A DNA stretch of 64,000 bases from Helcococcus kunzii ATCC 51366 (GTDB lineage: Bacteria; Bacillota; Clostridia; Tissierellales; Peptoniphilaceae): the NCBI RefSeq assembly GCF_000245755.1, contig NZ_JH601088.1, positions 1,887,870-1,951,869 on the forward strand. Reading direction: 5' to 3'. This document shows, piece by piece, positions 25,974 through 34,653 of this stretch. Below the pieces are notes generated by a model. It ran no database searches and was not told the DNA's origin. It saw only the letters and a list, made by a program, of their open reading frames with translations. Position numbers and translations under genes: made by a program. Position 1 is the stretch's first letter. Each line of letters begins with the position of its first letter.

Positions 25974-26002
25974 ATTATAATCTTGACATTATAATTTATC
26001 AA
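25974..26002 (-). promoter_or_regulatory. Promoter of the SpaA-like surface protein
   Basis: Minus-strand TTGATA, 17-nt spacer, TATAAT. It implies a 5' leader of about 115 nt. The rest of the 25853-26166 gap is AT-rich and shows no gene or clear terminator for the sigma operon. Confidence 0.65.
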
Positions 26003-26166
26003 TAAAATATTATATGATTTTTATATAATAATATTGATTTAATTGAACGACACAGGATATTCGTCTATTTTTCGGAGATTTTTTTCAGACAAATATTAGT
26101 ATAAATGTAAATTTTTTGTCACATTTTTGTTAATTATTAGTATCTATTATATGAATAATAACTCAA

Positions 26167-27018
26167 CTATTTATTATTCACCTTTATCCCTAGTTCTTCT
26201 CTAAATTTTTTAATTACTTTCTTTTCAAGTCTTGAAACAGTCATCTGACTGACATCAAGCTTCTCAGCTATGGCTACTTGAGTCATTTTCTCAAAATATC
26301 TATAAACTACAATTTTCTTTTCGATATCAGTAAAATTATCCATCGCACCACGAATAAATGACATATCATCAACTAATTGATAATTTTTATCTTCTTCACC
26401 TAGTAAATCTGCAAAACTAACTTCCCTATCTTCAGAGGAAGTATCTAAGTTTTTGTCAATAGATTGTGGTGAATAAACTTGTGATGCATCCATTGCTTCA
26501 ATAATCTCTTCTGATGAAACTTCCAATAATTCTGCAATCTCATCAATACTAGGATTTTTCTTAAGTCTTTGAGTTAACTCAGCTTTAGCATTATTTACCC
26601 TCTTTGAAAGCTCTTGAATTCTTCTTGGTACTCTAATTACCCAACCCTTATCTCTGAAATATCTCTTGATTTCTCCAGTTATAGTAGGTGTAGCATAAGA
26701 AGAAAATTCAAAACCTCTATCGACATTAAATCTGTCAACAGCTAAAATTAACCCAAGTGAAGCTATTTGATATAAATCGTCATATTCAATACCTTTATTT
26801 GCATATTTTTTTGCTAAAATTTCTGCAATATAAAGATTTTTTTCAATTAGAGAATCACGGATAATTTTAATTTTTCTTTTCACCTTATCAAGTTCTTTTT
26901 TATTTTTTTCATTTAGATCTGATTTCTCAAGCTTTTTTTCTTCTTCTCGAAGCGTCTGTAACCTCTTAAAATCATCATAATCTCTAATTTTATTATCCGA
27001 GTTTTTGTTTTCTTTCAT
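26167..27018 (-). CDS. sigB: Sigma-B/F/G-type alternative sigma factor
   Basis: 283-residue sigma-70 family group 3 factor. After a charged N-terminal extension of about 45 residues come region 2 (YDDLYQIASLGLILAVDRF, FSSYATPTITGEIKRYFRDKGW), region 3 (RRIQELSKRVNNAKAEL) and region 4 with helix-turn-helix MTQVAIAEKLDVSQMTVSRLEKK near residues 245-267. Adjacent rsbV and rsbW mark it as a partner-switch-controlled stress sigma. The ATG at 27018 has a weak ribosome site and starts 7 bp after rsbW. A matching promoter is seen before the YflT-like gene. Confidence 0.88.
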   Translation of the reverse strand: MKENKNSDNKIRDYDDFKRLQTLREEEKKLEKSDLNEKNKKELDKVKRKIKIIRDSLIEKNLYIAEILAKKYANKGIEYDDLYQIASLGLILAVDRFNVDRGFEFSSYATPTITGEIKRYFRDKGWVIRVPRRIQELSKRVNNAKAELTQRLKKNPSIDEIAELLEVSSEEIIEAMDASQVYSPQSIDKNLDTSSEDREVSFADLLGEEDKNYQLVDDMSFIRGAMDNFTDIEKKIVVYRYFEKMTQVAIAEKLDVSQMTVSRLEKKVIKKFREELGIKVNNK

Positions 27019-27025
27019 ATCATGC

Positions 27026-27376
27026 CTATTCTTTGTTTATAATTACAGTTATCTTCTCATCTTCCAATTGTAAATCGTCTGAAAGGTATAAAAGTATTTG
27101 CTTTTTGATTTCAAAATTAGCATCATTTAAACCTTCCTCTTTTTCAATCTTGTTTCTAACAAAACATATACTTAATCCCTTTTCTGATAAATCGAAATTA
27201 ACTAATATTCTATCATTATCAGGCAATAGATAAGTAAAAATTTCAGAAACAACAACTTTTACATCTTCAACTTTATCAATATCAAATCCTACTTTATTAG
27301 CTATTGAAGCTGTTGATAATCTTAACATTTGTAAATATTGAGGATTTGATGGTAAGTCAATTTTTATATTATCCAT
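27026..27376 (-). CDS. rsbW: RsbW-like anti-sigma factor lacking kinase motifs
   Basis: 116 aa, against about 135-160 for family members. The first half aligns with RsbW (KIDLPSNPQYLQMLRLSTASI, then VEDVKVVVSEIFTYLL). The GHKL ATP-site is missing: the N-box has Glu but Tyr (SEIFTYLL) where Asn is required, and neither DxGxG nor GLGL can be found in the C-terminal half. It may still bind the sigma factor and RsbV but should not bind ATP or phosphorylate RsbV. Its ATG overlaps the last base of the rsbV stop. Assignment rests on the N-terminal similarity and operon position. Confidence 0.8.
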   Translation of the reverse strand: MDNIKIDLPSNPQYLQMLRLSTASIANKVGFDIDKVEDVKVVVSEIFTYLLPDNDRILVNFDLSEKGLSICFVRNKIEKEEGLNDANFEIKKQILLYLSDDLQLEDEKITVIINKE

Positions 27377-27684
27377 TATTCCTCCATGTTGAAAATTTTA
27401 TCTAATTCTGTAATCTTAAATAGTTTAGCAATATTTCTGTTAGCATTTTTTACAGTCAAACTTCTATCTTTTTTCTTAACATCATTATAAACAGTCATAA
27501 TAGCACCAATTCCAGTAGAATCAATGTATTCTAAATCTTTTAAATCGATAATCACATCTTTATCTATATTTTCATATTTTTCTAAAATATCATCCTTAAA
27601 AGTTTCTACAGAATTAATGTCTAAATCTCCTGAAAGAAATACATTTAAATTTTCTTCCTCTTTGTAATCTATATTAAAAGCCAT
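27376..27684 (-). CDS. rsbV: Anti-anti-sigma factor RsbV (STAS domain)
   Basis: 102-residue STAS-domain protein that releases the sigma factor by binding RsbW. The conserved phosphorylatable serine lies in IDLKDLEYIDSTGIGAIMTV near residue 57. ATG 27684 follows GGGGG and starts 16 bp after gyrA. It overlaps rsbW by 1 bp. The serine is retained although the adjacent RsbW seems unable to phosphorylate it. Confidence 0.9.
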   Translation of the reverse strand: MAFNIDYKEEENLNVFLSGDLDINSVETFKDDILEKYENIDKDVIIDLKDLEYIDSTGIGAIMTVYNDVKKKDRSLTVKNANRNIAKLFKITELDKIFNMEE

Positions 27685-27699
27685 AATTTCCCCCTATTA

Positions 27700-30132
27700 T
27701 TATTCAGCTTCTTCAATATACTTTGCACATGCTACGATATTTTCTTCATCTGACCTTACTTTTTTCAATCTTACACCTTGAGTCGCTCTTCCCATTGTTG
27801 AAATATCTTTAACATTCAGACGGATAACTTCGCTATTTGCTGATACAAGCAATACTTGATCTTCCATATTCACAAGCTTAGTTGAAACAATCTTACCAGT
27901 CTTATTTGTTAATTTATAAGTCTTAACACCTTTTCCAGATCTCTTTTGAGCTTTATAGTGTTTGATAAGTGTCTTTTTACCATATCCTTTTTCAGTAACA
28001 ATAAAGATATATTCATTATCGTCAATTATTGCAGCATCCACAACTTTATCACCTTTTGATAATGAAATTCCTTTAACACCTTGGGCTGTTCTACCCATTG
28101 GTCTAACATCATCCATTTCAAATATGATTGATTGACCATTTTCAGTTACCATCAATATCTTAGAATCATCTTGTACTTCACGCGCCGCAATTAACTCGTC
28201 ACCTTCAGTTAATGTAATCGCAATGATACCTGTTGTTCTAATATTTAAGAATTCACTTGAGCTCATTCTCTTGATCTTACCATTTCTTGTAGCAAGAACG
28301 ATATATTTATCTTCATCAAATTCATCAATCGCAATAACAGCTGAAATACTTTCATCAATATCTAATTGAAGAATGTTAATAATCGCTTGTCCTTTGGATT
28401 GTCTCTTACCTTCTTTAATCTCGAATGCTCTCTTCTTATAGACTTTACCTTTATTTGTAAAGAATAGAATTGTGGAATGTGTACTTGTTACAATAAGATT
28501 TTGAACGAAATCATCATCCTTAGTGGTCATACCTGTAACTCCACGTCCACCTCTATTTTGAACTTTATAAGTATCAGCAGGTAATCTCTTGATGTAACCT
28601 TGATTTGTAAGAGTAATGATAACTTCTTCTTCTTCAATTAAATCTTCTTCTTCAACATCACCCACTGCAGATTTTATTCTAGTCAATCTTCCATCAGCAA
28701 ATTTTTCCTTAATTTCAAGAAGTTCTTCTTTAATTAAATCCATTAACTTAGATTCATTTGCTAAGATTTCTTTTAAGTCTTTAATTAAAACTTGTAATTG
28801 AGCATATTCTTCTTCAATTTTTTCAACATTTAGTCCAGACAGTCTCTTCAATTGCATGTCCAAAATGGCTTGCCCTTGAATGTCTGTTAAACCAAATCTC
28901 TTAGTGAATTCTGCTTTAATATCATCATCGTCGTAATTTGATCTAATTATTTTAATGATTTCATCAATATTATCATAAGCTATTCTCAAACCTTCTAAAA
29001 TGTGAGCTCTAGCTTCTGCCTTATCTAAATCAAATTTTGTTCTTCTTGTAACAACTTCTTTTTGATGTTCAATATAATAATGAATTAGTTCTTTTAAGGA
29101 TAAAACTTTTGGTACACCATCAACAAGTGCTAAGTTGATAATACCAAATGTTGTACTCATTTGTGTTTGTTTATATAAATTGTTTAATACTACATTTGGA
29201 TTTGCATCTCTCTTAGTTTCAATGACAATCCTTGTACCCATTCTATTAGATTCATCTCTTAAATCAGAAATACCTTCAATCTTTTTATCCTTAACTAAAT
29301 CAGCAATACTCATTACTAATTTAGATCTGTTAACTTCATAAGGAATCTCTGTAACTACTATAACATGCTTACTTTTATATTCTTCAATATGAGCTTCCGC
29401 TCTTAACTTAACTTTTCCCCTACCTGTCTTGTATGCATCTATAATTGGTTTTTTACCCATAATATTTGCACCAGTTGGGAAATCAGGCCCCTTAATATGT
29501 TTCATAAGACCTTCAACTGTGATGTCATTGTCATCGATATAGGCAATACATCCATCAATAACTTCACCTAAATTATGTGGCGCCATATTTGTAGCCATAC
29601 CAACAGCGATACCTGATGAACCATTTACCAATAGATTTGGAAATCTTGCTGGCAATACTTTTGGTTCTACCTCTTCTTCATCAAAGTTAGGTTGGAAATC
29701 AACAGTATCTTTATTGATATCTTTCAACATTTCAAGAGTTAGTTTTGTCATCCTAACTTCTGTATAACGTTGAGCAGCAGCCCCATCACCATCCATTGAA
29801 CCAAAGTTACCTTGACCATCAGCTAATGGATAACGTGTACTAAAATCTTGTGCAAGTCTTACAACAGCTTGATAAATAGCAGAGTCACCATGAGGGTGAA
29901 ATCTACCCATTACTTCCCCTACAAGTCTTGCAGATTTTCTGTGTGGTTTATTTGGTAAAAGTCCTAATTGATTCATACCATATAATATTCTTCTGTGAAC
30001 TGGTTTTAACCCATCTCTTACATCTGGTAATGCTCTTGCAACAATAACAGACATAGAATAATCAAGATAGGCTTGTTTCATTTTTTGCTCAATATCTTGA
30101 GGTATAATATTCACATGATTAAATTCTGACAT
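27700..30132 (-). CDS. gyrA: DNA gyrase subunit A
   Basis: 810-residue breakage-reunion subunit of gyrase. N-terminal VNIIPQDIEQKMKQAYLDYSMSVIV-type start, the active tyrosine in AAAQRYTEVRMT near residue 123, the GRFHPHGDSAIYQA quinolone-region segment near 76, and C-terminal beta-pinwheel blades with the GyrA-box-like QNRGGRGVTGM near 533. ATG 30132 follows AGGAGG. It is 17 bp after gyrB. No truncation. Confidence 0.97.
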   Translation of the reverse strand: MSEFNHVNIIPQDIEQKMKQAYLDYSMSVIVARALPDVRDGLKPVHRRILYGMNQLGLLPNKPHRKSARLVGEVMGRFHPHGDSAIYQAVVRLAQDFSTRYPLADGQGNFGSMDGDGAAAQRYTEVRMTKLTLEMLKDINKDTVDFQPNFDEEEVEPKVLPARFPNLLVNGSSGIAVGMATNMAPHNLGEVIDGCIAYIDDNDITVEGLMKHIKGPDFPTGANIMGKKPIIDAYKTGRGKVKLRAEAHIEEYKSKHVIVVTEIPYEVNRSKLVMSIADLVKDKKIEGISDLRDESNRMGTRIVIETKRDANPNVVLNNLYKQTQMSTTFGIINLALVDGVPKVLSLKELIHYYIEHQKEVVTRRTKFDLDKAEARAHILEGLRIAYDNIDEIIKIIRSNYDDDDIKAEFTKRFGLTDIQGQAILDMQLKRLSGLNVEKIEEEYAQLQVLIKDLKEILANESKLMDLIKEELLEIKEKFADGRLTRIKSAVGDVEEEDLIEEEEVIITLTNQGYIKRLPADTYKVQNRGGRGVTGMTTKDDDFVQNLIVTSTHSTILFFTNKGKVYKKRAFEIKEGKRQSKGQAIINILQLDIDESISAVIAIDEFDEDKYIVLATRNGKIKRMSSSEFLNIRTTGIIAITLTEGDELIAAREVQDDSKILMVTENGQSIIFEMDDVRPMGRTAQGVKGISLSKGDKVVDAAIIDDNEYIFIVTEKGYGKKTLIKHYKAQKRSGKGVKTYKLTNKTGKIVSTKLVNMEDQVLLVSANSEVIRLNVKDISTMGRATQGVRLKKVRSDEENIVACAKYIEEAE

Positions 30133-30149
30133 TAAGTCCTCCTATCTTT

Positions 30150-32063
30150 CTATGCATCAATATTTGTTGCAAATTTAGCATTTTCTTCTATAAATTCTCT
30201 TCTTGGCTCAACTTTATCACCCATTAAAGTATTGAAAGTATCATCAAGAGTAATTGACTCATTGTCAATTTTCACTTGAATCAACACCCTATGTTCTGGA
30301 TGCATAGTTGTTTCCCAAAGTTGCTCAGCATTCATTTCACCAAGCCCTTTATATCTATTAATCTTATAATTTTCACCTTTAATGTTTTCGATGATTGATT
30401 TTAATTCTTTTTCATCATAAACATATCTTTCTTTTTTACCTTGAGTAACCTTAAATAATGGTGGTTGAGCAATAAATACATTTCCATTTTCTATCAATGG
30501 TCTCATATATCTATATAAGAATGTAAGTAATAATGTATCAATGTGTGCCCCATCAACGTCGGCATCAGTCATCAATATGATTTTTCCGTATCTAAGATTT
30601 TTTATATCAAAATCTTCTCCAATACCAGTACCAAACGCTGTTATTAATGCTTTTATTTCTTCTGAACTTAAAACTTTTGCTATTCTAGCTTTTTCAACAT
30701 TTAAAATTTTACCTCTAATTGGTAAAATTGCTTGATATTTATTATCTCTTCCCAATTTAGCGGATCCACCAGCGGAATCCCCTTCGACTATAAACAATTC
30801 ATTTTCAGTTATATCTGTCGATTGACATTCAGCCAATTTACCTGGCAATGTTGTGCTAGATAAAAGTGAATTTTTATTTCTGGATAAATCACGAGCCTTT
30901 TTAGATGCTACTCTCGCTCTTCTTGCGCTTTCACATTTATCCATAATCTTTTTAGCGATTTTTGGATTTTCTTCTAAATACTCAGACAATTTTTCAGAAA
31001 CAAAAGTATCAACGATACCTCTCATTTCAGAAGAACCAAGCTTTCCTTTAGTTTGCCCTTCGAATTGAGGATTTGATAATTTTACAGCTATTATAGCAGT
31101 GATACCTTCTCTAATATCTTCCCCAGAGTAATTTTCATCTTTTTCTTTCAAGAAATCATACTCTCTAGCATAATTGTTGATAGTTTTTGTTAAACCAGAT
31201 CTAAAACCAGTAAGATGAGTACCACCTTCCCCAGTTAGCACTGTATTCGCAAATGATAAAACATTTTCTGAATATGAATCTGTATATTGCATTGCAAAAT
31301 CAACTTCAGAACCATCAACCATTCCTTTGTAATGGATAACATCATCATGTAGAGCTGTTCTCTTTTTATTTAAGAATTTAACGAAAGTTGATAAACCACC
31401 TTCAGCGATAAAATCTTCCTCAAATTTAGGATCTTCCCTATAATCTATTAAAGTAATTTTTAGACCTTCATTTAAGAATGTCATTTCTTCAAATCTTTTT
31501 TCAAGTGTCGCTCTATTAAAATCTAAAGTTTCAAAAACTTCTCCATCAGGCCAAAATCTAATAGAAGTACCTGTTTCATCAGTTTCTTCGTGCTTTTGTA
31601 ATTTTGTTTTTGGTTTACCTTGAGAAAATTCTTGAGTATATCTATAACCATCTCTTCTAATTTCAGCTACTAATTTTGTTGATAAAGCATTAACTACAGA
31701 AACCCCTACACCGTGTAAACCGCCTGAAAATGCATAAGCCTCAGAGTCAAATTTACCACCCGCGTGTAAGATTGTTAATACTGTTTCAAGTGTGGATTTT
31801 CCTGTTGTTGCATGCTTTTTAACTGGTATACCTGAACCATTATCAGTTACCTCACATGATCCATCTTGGTGAAGTTCAACAACTATAGAATCAGCTCTTC
31901 CTGCTAGCGCCTCGTCAACAGAGTTGTCAACTACTTCATAAACTAAATGATGCAGCCCTCTTTCATCTGTAGAACCGATATACATCCCCGGTCTAACACG
32001 AACAGCCTCAAGTCCTTCAAGGACCCTAATATTACTTTCACCATATTGTGTATTCTTTGCCAT
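30150..32063 (-). CDS. gyrB: DNA gyrase subunit B
   Basis: ATPase subunit of gyrase, 637 aa. GHKL motifs EVVDNSVDEALAG and GGLHGVGVSVVNALS in the N-terminal part; TOPRIM motif EGDSAGGSAKLGRD near residue 420 and DADVDGAHI near 497. The frame extends upstream to 32093, but the ATG at 32063 has AAAGGA at good spacing and gives the usual [13 protein letters not shown]-terminus. The start lies inside the 3' end of recF (26-bp overlap). Confidence 0.96.
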   Translation of the reverse strand: MAKNTQYGESNIRVLEGLEAVRVRPGMYIGSTDERGLHHLVYEVVDNSVDEALAGRADSIVVELHQDGSCEVTDNGSGIPVKKHATTGKSTLETVLTILHAGGKFDSEAYAFSGGLHGVGVSVVNALSTKLVAEIRRDGYRYTQEFSQGKPKTKLQKHEETDETGTSIRFWPDGEVFETLDFNRATLEKRFEEMTFLNEGLKITLIDYREDPKFEEDFIAEGGLSTFVKFLNKKRTALHDDVIHYKGMVDGSEVDFAMQYTDSYSENVLSFANTVLTGEGGTHLTGFRSGLTKTINNYAREYDFLKEKDENYSGEDIREGITAIIAVKLSNPQFEGQTKGKLGSSEMRGIVDTFVSEKLSEYLEENPKIAKKIMDKCESARRARVASKKARDLSRNKNSLLSSTTLPGKLAECQSTDITENELFIVEGDSAGGSAKLGRDNKYQAILPIRGKILNVEKARIAKVLSSEEIKALITAFGTGIGEDFDIKNLRYGKIILMTDADVDGAHIDTLLLTFLYRYMRPLIENGNVFIAQPPLFKVTQGKKERYVYDEKELKSIIENIKGENYKINRYKGLGEMNAEQLWETTMHPEHRVLIQVKIDNESITLDDTFNTLMGDKVEPRREFIEENAKFATNIDA

Positions 32064-33177
32064 TCTTTTTCCTTTCATTCTTAACTTTTCCATTATTTAT
32101 TGTATAAATGTTTCCGTTCATATTTGTCAAATCTATATTGATTAATGAATTTGTTGTAATAATATTTTGATAATTCTTCGATTTTTCAACCAATAAACTA
32201 GCTCTCGTATTATCAAGCTCTGAAAATACATCATCCCATAATAAAATTGGTTTTGTATTTGTAATAGTTTCAATTAATCTTGCCTCACCCAATTTTAATG
32301 ATAACATCACCGTTCTTTGCTGTCCTTGCGATCCAAATGTCTTAGCCTCTTTTCCGTTAATATTTAATAATATATCATCTTTATGTGGTCCATAAATACT
32401 TACAAATCTCTGAATCTCTTTTTCTCTATTTTCCTCTAAAATTTTAGCATAATCATCTCTTATACTTTCCAAATTTGTGAAATCACTAGCAAAATTATTT
32501 TCATACTCTATCTCTAATTTTTCATTATTTGAACTTAATTCATAATGAAATTCACTAGCAAATTTTTTTAAAATTTCTAAGTATTTATATCTATATATCG
32601 CAATTGTAGAACCATACTCAACCATTTTTTGATTATAAGTATTTAAAATTTGATCAAAATATTTAACATTACTTCCTTTTTTTAAAAGCTCATTTTTTTG
32701 ACTTCTTATCTTATTATAATTGTTTAAATAAACTTTATATGAAATATCATTATTTGAAATAATGTCATCAATAAATCTTCTCCTCATTTGAGGTGTCTCT
32801 TTAACTATTAAAACTTCTTCCGGAGAAAATATCACAACACCAAATTGACTCTTTAATTCTGACAAATTCTTCACTTCAACTTCATTTATTCTAATTTTCT
32901 TCTTATCATTTTTAGATAAAACTATTTCAACTACTTTCTTTCTATTATTATTTAATATATCAGCTTTAAGATATAATCGATTTTCGTCAAATTTTATTAG
33001 CTCATCTTCCTTAAGATTTTTAAAACTATACCCCCTTGCACAAATATATATGGCCTCAAGCAAATTAGTTTTTCCTTGAGCATTTTTACCAACTAAAATA
33101 TTTGTGTTGTCATGAAAAATAATATCTTCATTTTCATAATTTCTATGGTTTATAAGTTTTAATTCCTTAATAATCAT
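32038..33177 (-). CDS. recF: DNA replication and repair protein RecF
   Basis: SMC-like ATPase of recombinational gap repair, 379 aa. Walker [17 protein letters not shown] near residues 30-45, signature [19 protein letters not shown] near 283, and Walker [13 protein letters not shown] near 312. ATG 33177 overlaps the yaaA stop by 4 bp (ATGA), with AGAGG upstream. Position in the dnaA-dnaN-yaaA-recF-gyrBA block is canonical. Confidence 0.96.
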   Translation of the reverse strand: MIIKELKLINHRNYENEDIIFHDNTNILVGKNAQGKTNLLEAIYICARGYSFKNLKEDELIKFDENRLYLKADILNNNRKKVVEIVLSKNDKKKIRINEVEVKNLSELKSQFGVVIFSPEEVLIVKETPQMRRRFIDDIISNNDISYKVYLNNYNKIRSQKNELLKKGSNVKYFDQILNTYNQKMVEYGSTIAIYRYKYLEILKKFASEFHYELSSNNEKLEIEYENNFASDFTNLESIRDDYAKILEENREKEIQRFVSIYGPHKDDILLNINGKEAKTFGSQGQQRTVMLSLKLGEARLIETITNTKPILLWDDVFSELDNTRASLLVEKSKNYQNIITTNSLINIDLTNMNGNIYTINNGKVKNERKKNGKEYTIW

Positions 33178-33389
33178 GCTTCCTCTATTTCAACAACTTG
33201 ATCAAATAATTCGACCACATCTCCATTTCTGATTTTTTTTCCTCTTTGTGTGCAAACTTCTCCATTTACTTTAACTTCACCGTCTGCAATAAGCATTTTA
33301 GCTTCACCACCAGTTTGCACTAAAGATGCAAATTTTAATAATTGATCCAATTTAATAAATTCTGTTTTAATTTCAACTTTTTCTCTCAT
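33174..33389 (-). CDS. yaaA: S4 RNA-binding domain protein YaaA
   Basis: 71-residue single S4 domain ([19 protein letters not shown], then [19 protein letters not shown]). Found between dnaN and recF in many Firmicutes; linked to ribosome maturation. AGAGG precedes ATG 33389; the end overlaps recF by 4 bp. Confidence 0.93.
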   Translation of the reverse strand: MREKVEIKTEFIKLDQLLKFASLVQTGGEAKMLIADGEVKVNGEVCTQRGKKIRNGDVVELFDQVVEIEEA

Positions 33390-33398
33390 TTTTTACCT

Positions 33399-34493
33399 CT
33401 ATTGTGAAAGTCTAACTGGTAATACTAAATATAGATAATTATCTGTATCATGAATTGGATAAATAGACATTGGAGACAATGGAGTATTTAAGTGTAACAA
33501 CACTTCATCATCCTCAATCACCTTTAATCCATCAAGTAAATATCTTGTATTAAACGCAATTTGGATATTGTCGCCCTCTTGTTTTCCATATAATTTTTCA
33601 TCGAGTCTACCAAATTCTGAATTTGAATTGATACTTATCTCACCATCTTCAAATGTCAATTTTGTTAAACTTGCTGATGCGCCAGTTGTTAATAATAACG
33701 CTCTATCTAATGAATTTATCAAATCATTTCTATTAACTCTAACAGAAGTTTTATACTCTCCATTTATTATCTTACTATAATCGATATATTTTTTATCGAT
33801 CAATCTTGAGTACATTTTTGTACTTCCATTAATAAATGCAATATGACCTTTAATAAGAATAATTTCTGTAGTTTTTTCATCAAGAATTTTTATCAGTTCA
33901 TTAAAAGCTCTTTTTGGCACAATCACAGATGTTTCTTCATTTGAATGGTAATTATATTTTTTAATTGCAAGTCTATAACCATCCAATCCAACAAAACTAA
34001 TATTATCATTATTAAACTCAAATAATATACCAGTTAAAGCAAGTCTAGTTTCATCATTTGATGTAGCAAAAATTGTCTCTCTTACCGCTAAATTCAAATC
34101 TTCATTTTCTATAGTAAGAATGGGTTCATCTTCAACATCTGGTAATGGTGGATAATCCATCGCTGATTGACAAGCTATATCAAAAACTGAATTTTGACTT
34201 TGGATATTAACCATTTCATCATTAGCTGTCATTGTAATAATATCATTTGGCATTTTCTTTACAATATTTCCAATGATACTGGATTTTATTACAATAGAAC
34301 CTTCTTCTAAAACTTCACAATCCACTTGCGTTTCAATAGATAGTTCTAAATCTGTAGAAGATAATTTTAGCTTATTGTCATAAGCTGTAAAAACAATCCC
34401 TTCAAGTATTTGAATTGAAGATTTATTTGATATTGCTTTTTGAGCGATAGAAATATGCTTATCTAAATCACTTTTATTAATCTTAATTTTCAT
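33399..34493 (-). CDS. dnaN: DNA polymerase III beta clamp
   Basis: 364-residue sliding clamp with three repeated clamp domains. Clear family start MKIKINKSDLDKHISIAQKAI and end YLYLVLPVRLS. ATG 34493 has AGGAGAAAAT upstream. It follows dnaA across a 160-bp gap that carries origin elements. Confidence 0.96.
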   Translation of the reverse strand: MKIKINKSDLDKHISIAQKAISNKSSIQILEGIVFTAYDNKLKLSSTDLELSIETQVDCEVLEEGSIVIKSSIIGNIVKKMPNDIITMTANDEMVNIQSQNSVFDIACQSAMDYPPLPDVEDEPILTIENEDLNLAVRETIFATSNDETRLALTGILFEFNNDNISFVGLDGYRLAIKKYNYHSNEETSVIVPKRAFNELIKILDEKTTEIILIKGHIAFINGSTKMYSRLIDKKYIDYSKIINGEYKTSVRVNRNDLINSLDRALLLTTGASASLTKLTFEDGEISINSNSEFGRLDEKLYGKQEGDNIQIAFNTRYLLDGLKVIEDDEVLLHLNTPLSPMSIYPIHDTDNYLYLVLPVRLSQ

Positions 34494-34498
34494 ATTTT

Positions 34499-34624
34499 CT
34501 CCTATATATATATTTTAAACTTAGTAATAATAGTAATAGGGGCTGTCAATAAGTTCATATTGTCCATTATGTTGATAATATTAACAAAAATTAGGTCAAT
34601 ATCTCTTGGATAACTTGTTGATAA
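34499..34624. other. oriC: oriC part 1: dnaA-dnaN gap with unwinding-element architecture
   Basis: Read from dnaA towards dnaN (minus strand): DnaA boxes TTATCAACA (34616-34624), TTATCCAAG (34605-34613), TTATCAACA (34570-34578) and a one-mismatch box TTATTGACA (34544-34552). A G/C cluster (34539-34547) follows, then TATTACTATTATTACTAA (34521-34538), which reads as consecutive DnaA-trio triplets on the other strand, and an AT-rich tract (34499-34519). This order matches the Bacillus basal unwinding system. Confidence 0.75.
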
Positions 34625-34653
34625 CTTTTACTATTATTAGTAATTCTCCACAA

